Assembly (NCBI GenBank): GCA_028696455.1
Contig: JAQVGZ010000015.1
Span: forward strand, 1 to 38,061
Direction: 5' to 3'
From: Desulfotomaculaceae bacterium
Lineage (GTDB): Bacteria; Bacillota; Desulfotomaculia; Desulfotomaculales; Pelotomaculaceae
Length of the DNA stretch: 38,061 bases
Below, piece after piece: positions 25,275-32,691 of the stretch; position 1 is the first letter of the stretch, and each line of letters begins with the position of its first letter. The notes below the pieces were generated by a model. The model did not search any database and was not told the origin of the DNA. It saw only the letters and a program-made list of their open reading frames with translations. The position numbers and the translations under genes were made by a program.

Positions 25275-26985
25275 TGCTGTCACCCCAAATTTCGTTTGAA
25301 AAACTTCTAATCGGAATAACCAGGGAGAAGACGCTCCCCTGGCCAACCTCACTGGAGACATCGATCCTGCCGCCGTGTGTTTGGGCTATACCCATGCTGA
25401 CAGAAAGTCCTAGTCCTGTCCCCCTGGTTTTATCCTTGGTTGTAAAAAAAGGGTTAAATATCTGGTCTACCATACTCGCAGGTATCCCTTTGCCGTTATC
25501 TGACACCTTCGTCTCAAGCACAACGGAGCCGGTATCTGGATCCTCCCTCATGGTGGTACTGATTTTAATCTCACCACCGTCCAAATCACCTATAGCATCC
25601 CGGGCATTTAACAAAAAGTTAATGATAACCTGCTCCAGCTGCTGACTGTTGCCCACTAACAGGGGGATGTGGGGATTAAGGTCCTTGCTGATGGTTATCT
25701 TGTTTTTATCAATTTGATAGGCAACTAGATTTAAACAGCTCTCCACCACATCGTTGATGGCCACCTGCTCAAAGGTACAGCCGTCCTGCCTGGAAAAGGT
25801 AAGGAGATTTTGGATTATGCGCTTGCTCCTCTGCCCGCAGGATTTAATATCCTCCAGCAGTTTTATATGCTTGTCACTTAGTGATGCGTTTCTTAAAATC
25901 AAACTAGAGTTTCCGATAATGGCGGTAAGCGGGCTGTTTAACTCGTGTGCCACTCCTGCGGCCATCTCACCGATAGCGGCAAGCTTAGCTGACTGAAACA
26001 GATGCGTCTCAATCCTTCTTCTATTGGTTACATCAAGCACGTATATCACCATGCCATAGATCTCGTTTTTTTCATTAAAGACGGGATAGGCTGATATGTT
26101 ATAAATGCTTTTTGTGACATTATGAGTGAATTCTCCGACGCTGGCTTTGCCTGTCCGAAAAGCTTCCACGCTGGGACAGAACTTGCACTGGTCCCCACAG
26201 CAGGCAAAGACATCATAGCATTTCAGGTCTCCGCCGATCTTTTTAATATGATCATTGTGATTGGCGCGCAATACATTATAGGAGGAATCAATAAGAAAAA
26301 GCCTGTCCGGCACCGCCTTGAAGGTTTCTTCCCACTCTCTTTTGCTTTTCAAAACCTCACTAAAAAGACGCGTGTTATTGATACAGACTGCCAGTTGATC
26401 GGCCAACTGCTGAACAAAGATAACATCATTTTCCATATAGGCATTGGTTTCTTTACTCCAGAAGTTAAGGGCGCCGATGACCTTGTTGTTCACCAAAAGC
26501 GGCGCCATAATGCCGGATTTGATCCCTAATTTGCACAGAACATCGTCTTCCTGGTATTTTTGATTATCGTTCCAGATGTCCTGTCTTAAAAAGCAACGCT
26601 TGTCGAGAATTACCCTCCATGGGGCAGAATTATTGTTGTTCAGCACAAAACCAACATCCAGGATTATTTGCCCCTTGGGCACTCCGGATTTTATTATGAG
26701 CTGGTCATTTTCCAGCAAACAAAAACAAAGCAGGTCGTACGGCAGGACACTGCGCAGGGGGGCTGCCACCTCATCGATAATATCCTCATAAGACATCTCC
26801 ACATTAATCCTTTTAGCAATCTGCTGGATAATGGCCATGCGGTTATTTTGCCTGGTCAGTTCCTCGATAACATCTGCGCATTTATCCATATCCCAGCTGC
26901 AGCTTAAGCTGGTATTTTGCCAGGGCAGTTCCCTGGGAGAGTCCTGTGCTTGAGCAGAAGTTTGAATTTTATCTTGAAAATCCAT
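25243..26985 (-). CDS. Sensor histidine kinase with GAF and Cys-rich PAS domains
   Basis: A cytoplasmic sensor; no membrane segment in 580 residues. GAF-like domain at about 45-205, then PAS (about 218-320) with an unusual cysteine cluster CYDVFACCGDQCKFCP (256-271). HisKA follows with IGEMAAGVAHELNSPLTAII (His347), then HATPase with NARDAIG, SDNGKGIPASM and GTGLGLSVSMG (about 440-560). AAGGGGAC lies about nine bases before ATG. The cysteines could bind an iron-sulfur cluster or form a redox switch, so the signal may be redox state. It partners the response regulator that starts inside its 3' end. Confidence 0.92.
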   Translation of the reverse strand: MDFQDKIQTSAQAQDSPRELPWQNTSLSCSWDMDKCADVIEELTRQNNRMAIIQQIAKRINVEMSYEDIIDEVAAPLRSVLPYDLLCFCLLENDQLIIKSGVPKGQIILDVGFVLNNNNSAPWRVILDKRCFLRQDIWNDNQKYQEDDVLCKLGIKSGIMAPLLVNNKVIGALNFWSKETNAYMENDVIFVQQLADQLAVCINNTRLFSEVLKSKREWEETFKAVPDRLFLIDSSYNVLRANHNDHIKKIGGDLKCYDVFACCGDQCKFCPSVEAFRTGKASVGEFTHNVTKSIYNISAYPVFNEKNEIYGMVIYVLDVTNRRRIETHLFQSAKLAAIGEMAAGVAHELNSPLTAIIGNSSLILRNASLSDKHIKLLEDIKSCGQRSKRIIQNLLTFSRQDGCTFEQVAINDVVESCLNLVAYQIDKNKITISKDLNPHIPLLVGNSQQLEQVIINFLLNARDAIGDLDGGEIKISTTMREDPDTGSVVLETKVSDNGKGIPASMVDQIFNPFFTTKDKTRGTGLGLSVSMGIAQTHGGRIDVSSEVGQGSVFSLVIPIRSFSNEIWGDSSEETGDPGHR

Positions 26986-27290
26986 ATTTGCTTGTCCCCT
27001 TACAGCCAGTAATAAGGTATTTTATGAAATAAACCGTCAATAAAAGGTTATTAAAAAAACTTTTTCCCAAAATAATTTTAACGTTTTTGAGTAAATTGTC
27101 AATCCAAAGAGCCCGGGTACATCCCTGGCAGTACCAAGGCTACCACTTTGTACAGCCTCTGCGATCCTCCTGTCATGACTTTATCATACACTCAGTAACA
27201 TTTCAGTAATAAGATTGTAAAATGTCCATCAACCGGTCTGCTGTTTTTTTGATATAATATATCGTAATGTTGAATGATTGGTGGAATAAG
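26986..27290. other. Divergent intergenic region between kinase and DUF3842-cooT
   Basis: About 305 AT-rich bases holding both promoters. GATATAATAT (about 27251-27260) can be the -10 of the plus-strand DUF3842-cooT unit, but its -35 is poor. No sigma-54 box and no riboswitch seen. Confidence 0.4.
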
Positions 27291-27704
27291 ATGCGAGTTG
27301 CAGTTATAGACGGCCAGGGTGGCGGAATAGGTAAAGCGATTGTTGGAAGATTAAGACGGGCATTTGGCAACAACATTGAAATTATTGCGCTGGGTACTAA
27401 TTCTATGGCTACGTCATTAATGCTCAAGGCCGGAGCCAATGAAGGGGCAACAGGAGAAAACGCGATTGTGTATAATGTTGCCAGGGTAGATCTAATCCTG
27501 GGGTTGATCTCCATATTATCCGCCAATTCCCTATTAGGTGAATTGACCCCGCTTATGTCTAAAGCCATTGCAGAAAGTCCCGCCAAAAAGGTCCTGATTC
27601 CCTTAAATAAATCCAATATAATTGTGGCTGGTTCAGAAAACAAGCCACTACCACATTATATCGATGATATTATTGAGATAGTACAAGCCGGGGGGGTTAA
27701 ATAA
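27291..27704 (+). CDS. DUF3842 family protein
   Basis: A 137-residue soluble protein of unknown function. It begins MRVAVIDGQGGGIGKAIV, which looks like a Rossmann-type nucleotide-binding strand-loop-helix. It continues with GTNSMATSLMLKAGANEG and a small alpha/beta remainder (KVLIPLNKSNIIVAG). GGTGGA five bases before ATG 27291 decides the start against the ATG 24 bases upstream. It ends two bases before cooT, so the two are surely co-transcribed. The pairing with CooT suggests a role in nickel supply to an enzyme; inference from context. Confidence 0.85.
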   Translation: MRVAVIDGQGGGIGKAIVGRLRRAFGNNIEIIALGTNSMATSLMLKAGANEGATGENAIVYNVARVDLILGLISILSANSLLGELTPLMSKAIAESPAKKVLIPLNKSNIIVAGSENKPLPHYIDDIIEIVQAGGVK

Positions 27705-27705
27705 A

Positions 27706-27897
27706 ATGTGTGAGGCTAACGTTTATATCGTTGACAAAGAAGGAAGCGAGAAACTATTGCTGGAGTCCGTGGATAAGGTATTCCCAACAGAAGAAGGTAT
27801 TCTGCTGGAAAACATTTTCAGTCAGAGAAAAATTATTAAAGCCAAAATAAAGGAAATGCACCTGGTCGACCACCGTATTATTCTTGAGGAAAAATAA
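27706..27897 (+). CDS. cooT: CooT family nickel-binding protein
   Basis: A 63-residue protein starting MCEANVYIVDKEG, with the family pattern (Cys2 as metal ligand, then KVFPTEEGILLENIFSQ and KIKEMHLVDHRIIL). CooT from Rhodospirillum is a small dimeric protein that binds nickel through Cys2 and assists CO dehydrogenase maturation; the family is also found away from CODH. Here no CODH is visible. The nickel-dependent hydrogenase gene is directly convergent, so it may serve hydrogenase. GGGGGG lies nine bases before ATG. Confidence 0.9.
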   Translation: MCEANVYIVDKEGSEKLLLESVDKVFPTEEGILLENIFSQRKIIKAKIKEMHLVDHRIILEEK

Positions 27898-27932
27898 ATT
27901 GGTTGGCAAGAGCAACCGCCAGCATGTTAGCC

Positions 27933-27958
27933 CGGCAGCCAGTTGTTTGTGGCTGCCG
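27933..27958 (+). terminator. Hairpin after cooT, possible terminator
   Basis: A perfect nine-base stem, CGGCAGCCA with TGGCTGCCG, eight-base loop, followed by ATTATTATG. The U-run is weak. It lies between convergent cooT and hynL and could serve both. Confidence 0.6.
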
Positions 27959-28037
27959 ATTATTATGTTGAAGCAAACTGTAGGTATATTTGGATTTTTG
28001 ATTTATAAGCCCCTGTTCGCATAGGACAAGAACAAAT

Positions 28038-29486
28038 TTATATTATAAATCTTTTTACATCTTTAGCAACGCCTTTAACATCCAACACATGCACAGCACA
28101 GGCAATGCACGGGTCAAAGGCACGTACAATGCGCACCAATTCAAACGGATTATCCGGATCTTTTACAGGACTGCCGACCAAGGCTTGCTCCATTGGCCCC
28201 AGTTGCCCCTGGTCATCCCTTGGCGCCCCGTTCCAGGTGGTTGGCACCACCGCCTGGTAGTTATCAATCCGGTAATTCTTAACGGTAATCCAGTGCCCCA
28301 GTGCGCCGCGCGGCGCTTCATGCAGTCCTACGCCGGAACCTTCCTTGGGAATGTCGAAGGGAGCAAAGGTCGGTTGGCCGGGGACCAGATGACCGAGCCA
28401 TTCAAACATGGCATGGGCAACCTGGCTGGTTTCGATAGCCCGGGCGAAATGCCGCCCAAGTACTGAGAAAGCCTTATCTCCCAGACCAAGCACATCTTTT
28501 TGTTTATTTACCCACTGGCGTGCCAGAGGACCTACTTCGCACGGTACTCCATCGTAGCGCGGTGCTTTTAGCCAGGAATAAGCGCCGCTTTTGCCCGGAG
28601 CAGGAACAGTGGCGCCTTCACCGGGATATTTGTCGGTGGTGCTGTCTTCAAACCAGGAATACTTAGACTGTTCGGTTATCTTGTTTTTGTCCATTGTCTC
28701 AAAGTTACCGTTTATATAGCAACCCCTTTTAAATAGTTGCTTTTGCCCGTCCGGATCAGCTTCATCAGTCAGCCTGATGCCTCCGTAAGCCAGCATGTTT
28801 TTACAGCCTGTCCCAATGCTGAAGCCGTCGTCACCATAAACTTCTGCTACCGCCAGCACATCAGGTATATATACATGATCAACAAATGCGGTGATTTCCC
28901 GCAGGTATTCCCTGAACTGGTTAATCTTTTCGGCAGTGACGCCTTCTGTTACTCCACCGGCGGTAAATACTGTCACGTGGGGCATTTTAGCGCCAAAGAT
29001 AGACAACATTTCCTGAGCTTTTTTCCGCATGGTCAAAGCATGGATATAGTGTTCAACCGCCTTGTCATTAATTTCTTTAGGCAAGCGGTAGTCACCTTCG
29101 TAACGGGGGATAAACGGGGCTGTATCCGGACCTTTGACGTAATCTAAGGCGGCCAGGTGGTAAAAATGCAAGATGTGCGACTGCAGGTAATTTGCCCCCT
29201 GGATTAAGTTGCGGACAATCCTGCCGTTAGGCGGGGGCGTGACCCCAAAAGCGTCATCCAGGCATAACATCGAGGCAGTGCCGTGGGAAACCGGGCATAC
29301 CCCGCAGATTCGCTGAACAATATGACAGGCGTCGCGCGGGTCACGGCCTTTTAATATTAATTCGAACCCCCTGAATAAGGTCCCGGATGTTTTGGCGTCA
29401 ATTACTTTTCCGTTTTCTATCTCTACTTCAACCTTGAGGTGTCCTTCAATCCGGGTTACCGGATCTATAATAACTTTTTGGGCCAA
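28038..29486 (-). CDS. hynL: [NiFe] hydrogenase large subunit
   Basis: Catalytic subunit with the Ni-Fe(CN)2CO centre. In 482 residues the L1 motif RICGVCPVSHG (59-69) and the L2 motif DPCIACAVH (458-466) supply the four metal cysteines, all ordinary Cys and not selenocysteine. After His466 remain 16 residues (VLDVKGVAK...), the tail expected to be removed by the maturation protease. TTG 29486 is chosen because AGGGGTGA precedes it by five bases; TTG 29504 is an alternative. Lies 47 bases after hynS, forming a two-gene unit. The small-subunit Tat signal implies export of the pair as a complex. No cytochrome b gene adjoins. Confidence 0.95.
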   Translation of the reverse strand: MAQKVIIDPVTRIEGHLKVEVEIENGKVIDAKTSGTLFRGFELILKGRDPRDACHIVQRICGVCPVSHGTASMLCLDDAFGVTPPPNGRIVRNLIQGANYLQSHILHFYHLAALDYVKGPDTAPFIPRYEGDYRLPKEINDKAVEHYIHALTMRKKAQEMLSIFGAKMPHVTVFTAGGVTEGVTAEKINQFREYLREITAFVDHVYIPDVLAVAEVYGDDGFSIGTGCKNMLAYGGIRLTDEADPDGQKQLFKRGCYINGNFETMDKNKITEQSKYSWFEDSTTDKYPGEGATVPAPGKSGAYSWLKAPRYDGVPCEVGPLARQWVNKQKDVLGLGDKAFSVLGRHFARAIETSQVAHAMFEWLGHLVPGQPTFAPFDIPKEGSGVGLHEAPRGALGHWITVKNYRIDNYQAVVPTTWNGAPRDDQGQLGPMEQALVGSPVKDPDNPFELVRIVRAFDPCIACAVHVLDVKGVAKDVKRFII

Positions 29487-29533
29487 TATCTTCACCCCTA
29501 ACAATAGTAACTAATCAATCAACTAAAATTTAT

Positions 29534-30520
29534 TTACTTTACACGCTCGACAATCTCAGTCTTCAAGTTTGGCACAAGAGCCGGATAGTCAATCTTCTTT
29601 TTGTTGGTCAGTGGATAAACCCCATAGAATGGCTCGCATTCATCCGGGAAATTAGGTTCCGAACAGGCCTGACAGGGCGCCCCCGCCTTAATGCACCAGT
29701 TCGTATTATTATTCCAGCCCCGCTTGTCGCAATCCGACATGGCTATAAAACCCTTACAGCCGAGCAACGCCAGGCAGCCCTCACCACTAATATGCCGGGC
29801 AAACTTATTGTCATCAAAGTAACTGCGCCGCGAGCAACGGTCATGAATGGGGCCGGGATAAAACATCTTGGGCCGCCCGAGCCGGTCTAACTCAGGAATT
29901 TGGCCATATTTCAAAACGTAAACTACGGTCCCTAAAAAGTGATCCGGGTGCATTGGACACAGAGAGATATTAATAACCGGCTTCTTTTTGACCACCTGAT
30001 CTACCCCTACCACCCCTGTGGGGTTAGGCACTCCGGCGGGGATACCGCCATAAGCAGCGCAATTACCGGCTGCAATCACCGCCTGAGACGCCTCGCCAAG
30101 GGTAGTGACCGCCTTTAGCATGGTCAGCTCCTTGCCGTTTTTTTCAGCAATGGTGCAGTAGATACCCTTGTCCTTCGTAGGAATGCCGCCTTCAACCACC
30201 AGAATAAACTGGTCCCTGTATTTAGCTGTTGCCTCCTCCAAGACCTCAACAACGTGATGTCCCGCCCCGGCACTGATATTTGGGTGATATTTCAGGCCAA
30301 TCACATCGAGAATTACTTTTTCAATCGCTGGGTCAACACTGTTCAGCAATGAAATAGAACACCCCGTGCAACTGGCTCCCTGCAGCCAAATTACCGGAGG
30401 CTTGCCATCGGCTGCGTAAGCCAGTGTTTTTTCCATTTCCGGGCCAAGGATAGAAATTAGACTTGCCCCGATTGTGGAACTCATACACAGCTTGATAAAT
30501 TCCCGCCGTGTTAAACCCAT
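29534..30520 (-). CDS. hynS: [NiFe] hydrogenase small subunit with Tat signal
   Basis: Electron-transfer subunit holding three iron-sulfur clusters. The 328 residues begin with a Tat leader TRREFIKL and a hydrophobic stretch (about 1-36), so it is exported folded, carrying HynL. The proximal cluster motif CTGC is at 51-54; further cluster residues lie in SLCPMHPDH, DRCSRRS, GCLALLGCKG and CQACSEPNFPDEC. AGGAGG lies seven bases before ATG. Preceded by about 240 bases of leader containing a terminator-like hairpin and a Moco-type riboswitch, an unexpected regulator for a nickel-iron enzyme. Confidence 0.95.
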   Translation of the reverse strand: MGLTRREFIKLCMSSTIGASLISILGPEMEKTLAYAADGKPPVIWLQGASCTGCSISLLNSVDPAIEKVILDVIGLKYHPNISAGAGHHVVEVLEEATAKYRDQFILVVEGGIPTKDKGIYCTIAEKNGKELTMLKAVTTLGEASQAVIAAGNCAAYGGIPAGVPNPTGVVGVDQVVKKKPVINISLCPMHPDHFLGTVVYVLKYGQIPELDRLGRPKMFYPGPIHDRCSRRSYFDDNKFARHISGEGCLALLGCKGFIAMSDCDKRGWNNNTNWCIKAGAPCQACSEPNFPDECEPFYGVYPLTNKKKIDYPALVPNLKTEIVERVK

Positions 30521-30637
30521 CCTAATCCCTCCTTTTAAGTTGTTTCTATAAAACCCTTCCTACTTATGACCGGGAAAAGTTTCCGCCAGCAGCCATTCGG
30601 GCACAAACCACTTTTGTATTTCTCAGGTCAGATATTT

Positions 30638-30677
30638 AAAAGAACCTTGTCCGGCCACAAGGAGGGACAAAGTTCTT
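30638..30677 (-). terminator. Terminator-like hairpin in the hynS leader
   Basis: On the minus strand AAGAACTTTGTCC (30677-30665) pairs with GGACAAGGTTCTT (30652-30640), 13 pairs with one G-U, then TTAAAT; the T tract is short (CTTTT). It lies about 86 bases after the riboswitch and 120 before hynS, a good position for an expression platform. Confidence 0.6.
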
Positions 30678-30762
30678 CAATGGCTATCAAAGTTATTTGC
30701 TTGACAGCATGGCACTGTGCAAGTATCTTGTACACTTGATAGCGCTTCAGTAAAAACAATGT

Positions 30763-30854
30763 TCTCCTTTCCGCACTGGGAGGCATAACCGTTTCCAGGT
30801 ATACCCTACAGACCAGGCAACCGTTTTAAACCACCAGGCAGCCAGGTTCGGAGA
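30763..30854 (-). promoter_or_regulatory. Moco/Tuco-type riboswitch upstream of hydrogenase hynSL
   Basis: On the minus strand: P1 arm TCTCC (30854-30850), then CTCCGAACCTGGCTGCCTGG, GCCTGG, TAGGG, hairpin ATACC-TGGAAAC-GGTTAT, then GCCTCCC, GCGGAAAGG and closing arm GGAGA (30767-30763). Same block order as the fdhA element, but the middle hairpin of the Moco type is not clear, nearer the Tuco subtype. Sits after the hydrogenase protease gene (stop at 31012), about 240 bases before hynS, with a terminator-like hairpin between. Confidence 0.8.
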
Positions 30855-31011
30855 TTGTTTGTTGGGTGACGGCCTGCTTTATTGCTGTGGGCCGGTGTGT
30901 CATGTTGCGCCGATTGTAGGAGGTACGAGTAAACGCTTTCCTTGAATATAGCATTAATAAAGAAATTCATCTATGAGTTATGTCTAAAAACCACAAAATC
31001 ACGAATATCTC
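30855..31011. other. Promoter region of the hynSL leader
   Basis: About 155 bases between the protease stop and the riboswitch. AT-rich near 30950-31000, where TATATT occurs, but no convincing -35 and no sigma-54 box were found. It probably holds the hynSL promoter if transcription does not simply continue from the hyp operon. Confidence 0.35.
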
Positions 31012-31494
31012 CTACAATATCATGGACCTTAACTCTTGTTTAATTAACTCGACCAGCCTGGGCAAAACTGCTTTAACAGCGGGTGAGAGCTGTTCACCAA
31101 AGTCTATCTTCCCGGGTTGTATGCCGTAGACAACAGCTGGCGGCAGCTTGCCAAGTTTTTTTGCTGTATACAACACCTCTTGCAGACTTATCTCATGCAG
31201 GGAGGTAATGTAGCCTGTTGAGGCGGAAAACAATTCTTCCGCCGGCAGGCGAAAGATGGTTCCGGGCGCGCTGCCGGCGTCCATGCAGTCAATGATGATG
31301 GCCGCGCCGGTGTCTTCCAGCCAGAACAACAGATCAAGGCCTGCCGTGCCGCCGTCGATAATTTCTACTGCGGCGCCAAGGGCCGCTTTTTCTTCTTGAA
31401 GTAAATTTATCGCGTGGATGCCCACGCCATCATCACCGAGCAATAAATTGCCGACACCGATAATGACGGTTTTTTTTATCCCCTCTGACACCAT
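31012..31494 (-). CDS. Hydrogenase maturation endopeptidase (HycI/HyaD family)
   Basis: Cuts the C-terminal tail from the hydrogenase large subunit once nickel is in place. The 160 residues show GVGNLLLGDDGVGIH (13-27), IDCMDAG (68-74) and TSLHEISL (97-104). The Asp in GDDG, Asp72 and His100 are the expected nickel-sensing ligands of the HybD fold. The likely substrate is HynL, whose gene lies shortly downstream and has a 16-residue tail. GAGGGTGA is three bases before ATG 31494 and six before the in-frame GTG that follows. It is the last gene of the hyp operon, nine bases after hypE. Confidence 0.9.
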   Translation of the reverse strand: MVSEGIKKTVIIGVGNLLLGDDGVGIHAINLLQEEKAALGAAVEIIDGGTAGLDLLFWLEDTGAAIIIDCMDAGSAPGTIFRLPAEELFSASTGYITSLHEISLQEVLYTAKKLGKLPPAVVYGIQPGKIDFGEQLSPAVKAVLPRLVELIKQELRSMIL

Positions 31495-31503
31495 AGTTCA
31501 CCC

Positions 31504-32523
31504 TCAGCAGATCCTTGGCAAGGGCGTCCCGGCCATCATATCGAGCCTTCTTGTCCCGCCCAGCGCGGTTTTCATGAAAACATTCCCTTCCCCGGACCGG
31601 AGCTCGCCGATGATGGCAGACTCTGCCGCTGACAGTTCCTCCTGTAAATATTTTAATAGCGCATCTGCCTCTGCGGCCGCTACCACCATCAGAAATTTTC
31701 CTTCGTTGGCGAGATAAAGGGGATCCAGCCCCAGCAAATTAGTAATCCCCCTCACCCCTTCCTCTACCGGCAGGGCAGTTTCATTGAGCCAAAAATCGAC
31801 CCTGGCGGACAGCGCTATTTCTTTGGCATTGGTGGCCAGCCCGCCCCTGGTTAAATCCCGCATAAATTTTACGCCGGGAAACCGGCTTAAGATTTTTTTA
31901 ATCATGCCGTTTAAGGGGGCGCAGTCGCTTACCACCTGGCTTTCCAGGCCCAGTGACTCCCGTTGTAGCAATATGCTCAGCCCGTGGTTACCCAGACAGC
32001 CGTTTACCAGCACCTTATCCCCGGGCTCCAGGCGCTGGTACCCCAGGTTAACCCCGGGGAGCAGATAGCCTACCCCGGTAGTGGTGATAAAAACTTTATC
32101 GGTCTGCCCCCGGCCCACCACTTTGGTATCACCGGCGATAATCCGGACATCCGCCTCCCGGCAGGTTTGTGCGATGGAGGCAACGATTTTTTCCATGCTG
32201 CCCAGGGAAAAGCCCTCCTCGATGATAAAGGAAGCGGTCAGGTACAGTGGCTGTGCGCCGCTAACTGCCAGATCGTTAACCGTTCCGCAAACAGCCAGCT
32301 TGCCGATATCGCCGCCCGGGAAAAAAATCGGGTTGACGACAAAAGAGTCGGTGCTGATGGCCATCTGCCCGGCCTCAACCTGAAACACCGCGGCATCGGT
32401 CATCTGAGCCAGCAGTTCATTGTTAAAGTAACGCAAAAAGTATACCTGCAACAGCTGGTGCGTCAGCAGCCCCCCATCACCATGGGCTAGCAGTATTAAA
32501 TCGTCCTTATCCCTATTGGCCAT
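31504..32523 (-). CDS. hypE: Hydrogenase maturation protein HypE
   Basis: Converts a thiocarbamoyl-Cys at its own C-terminus, loaded by HypF, to thiocyanate, giving the cyanide ligand of the active-site iron. The 339-residue PurM-like protein has the ATP motifs DAAVFQVEAGQMAISTDSFV and GDTKVVGRG, and ends TPLPRIC, with the obligatory C-terminal Cys. GAGGAAGTGAC precedes ATG. It is 143 bases behind hypD; that gap carries degenerate repeats of the hypD end. Confidence 0.95.
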   Translation of the reverse strand: MANRDKDDLILLAHGDGGLLTHQLLQVYFLRYFNNELLAQMTDAAVFQVEAGQMAISTDSFVVNPIFFPGGDIGKLAVCGTVNDLAVSGAQPLYLTASFIIEEGFSLGSMEKIVASIAQTCREADVRIIAGDTKVVGRGQTDKVFITTTGVGYLLPGVNLGYQRLEPGDKVLVNGCLGNHGLSILLQRESLGLESQVVSDCAPLNGMIKKILSRFPGVKFMRDLTRGGLATNAKEIALSARVDFWLNETALPVEEGVRGITNLLGLDPLYLANEGKFLMVVAAAEADALLKYLQEELSAAESAIIGELRSGEGNVFMKTALGGTRRLDMMAGTPLPRIC

Positions 32524-32541
32524 ATTGTCACTTCCTCAAAC

Positions 32542-32691
32542 TTTAACTTCACGCTGCTCATACTCGACAGCTTTAGCACCACAAATGACGTCTACAAGCG
32601 AAATGTTTCCAGTTTAGGGCTGCTGCTTGTACTACTCTTGCATCATAAATGACGCTGGCCCCAGGCTTAAACTTCATGCCGCTCATACTGG
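32542..32691 (-). repeat. Degenerate direct repeats between hypD and hypE
   Basis: The last 20 bases of hypD (near 32669-32691) recur with about three changes at 32544-32566, and a CAYCAYAAATGACG segment occurs twice (32577-32591 and 32641-32655). Translated in frame the copy gives EYEQREVKV, matching the HypD end YQYERHEV. This looks like decay of a small duplication. Confidence 0.55.

Noticed and set aside
27203-27643. Long open frame on the minus strand opposite DUF3842
   Set aside because: It is the reverse shadow of DUF3842, has no ribosome site, and the plus-strand protein matches a known family and is coupled to cooT.
30700-30725. TGGCAC...TGCAA near the hynS leader as a sigma-54 promoter
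   Set aside because: It is on the plus strand, away from the gene, and the GG-GC spacing is too short.
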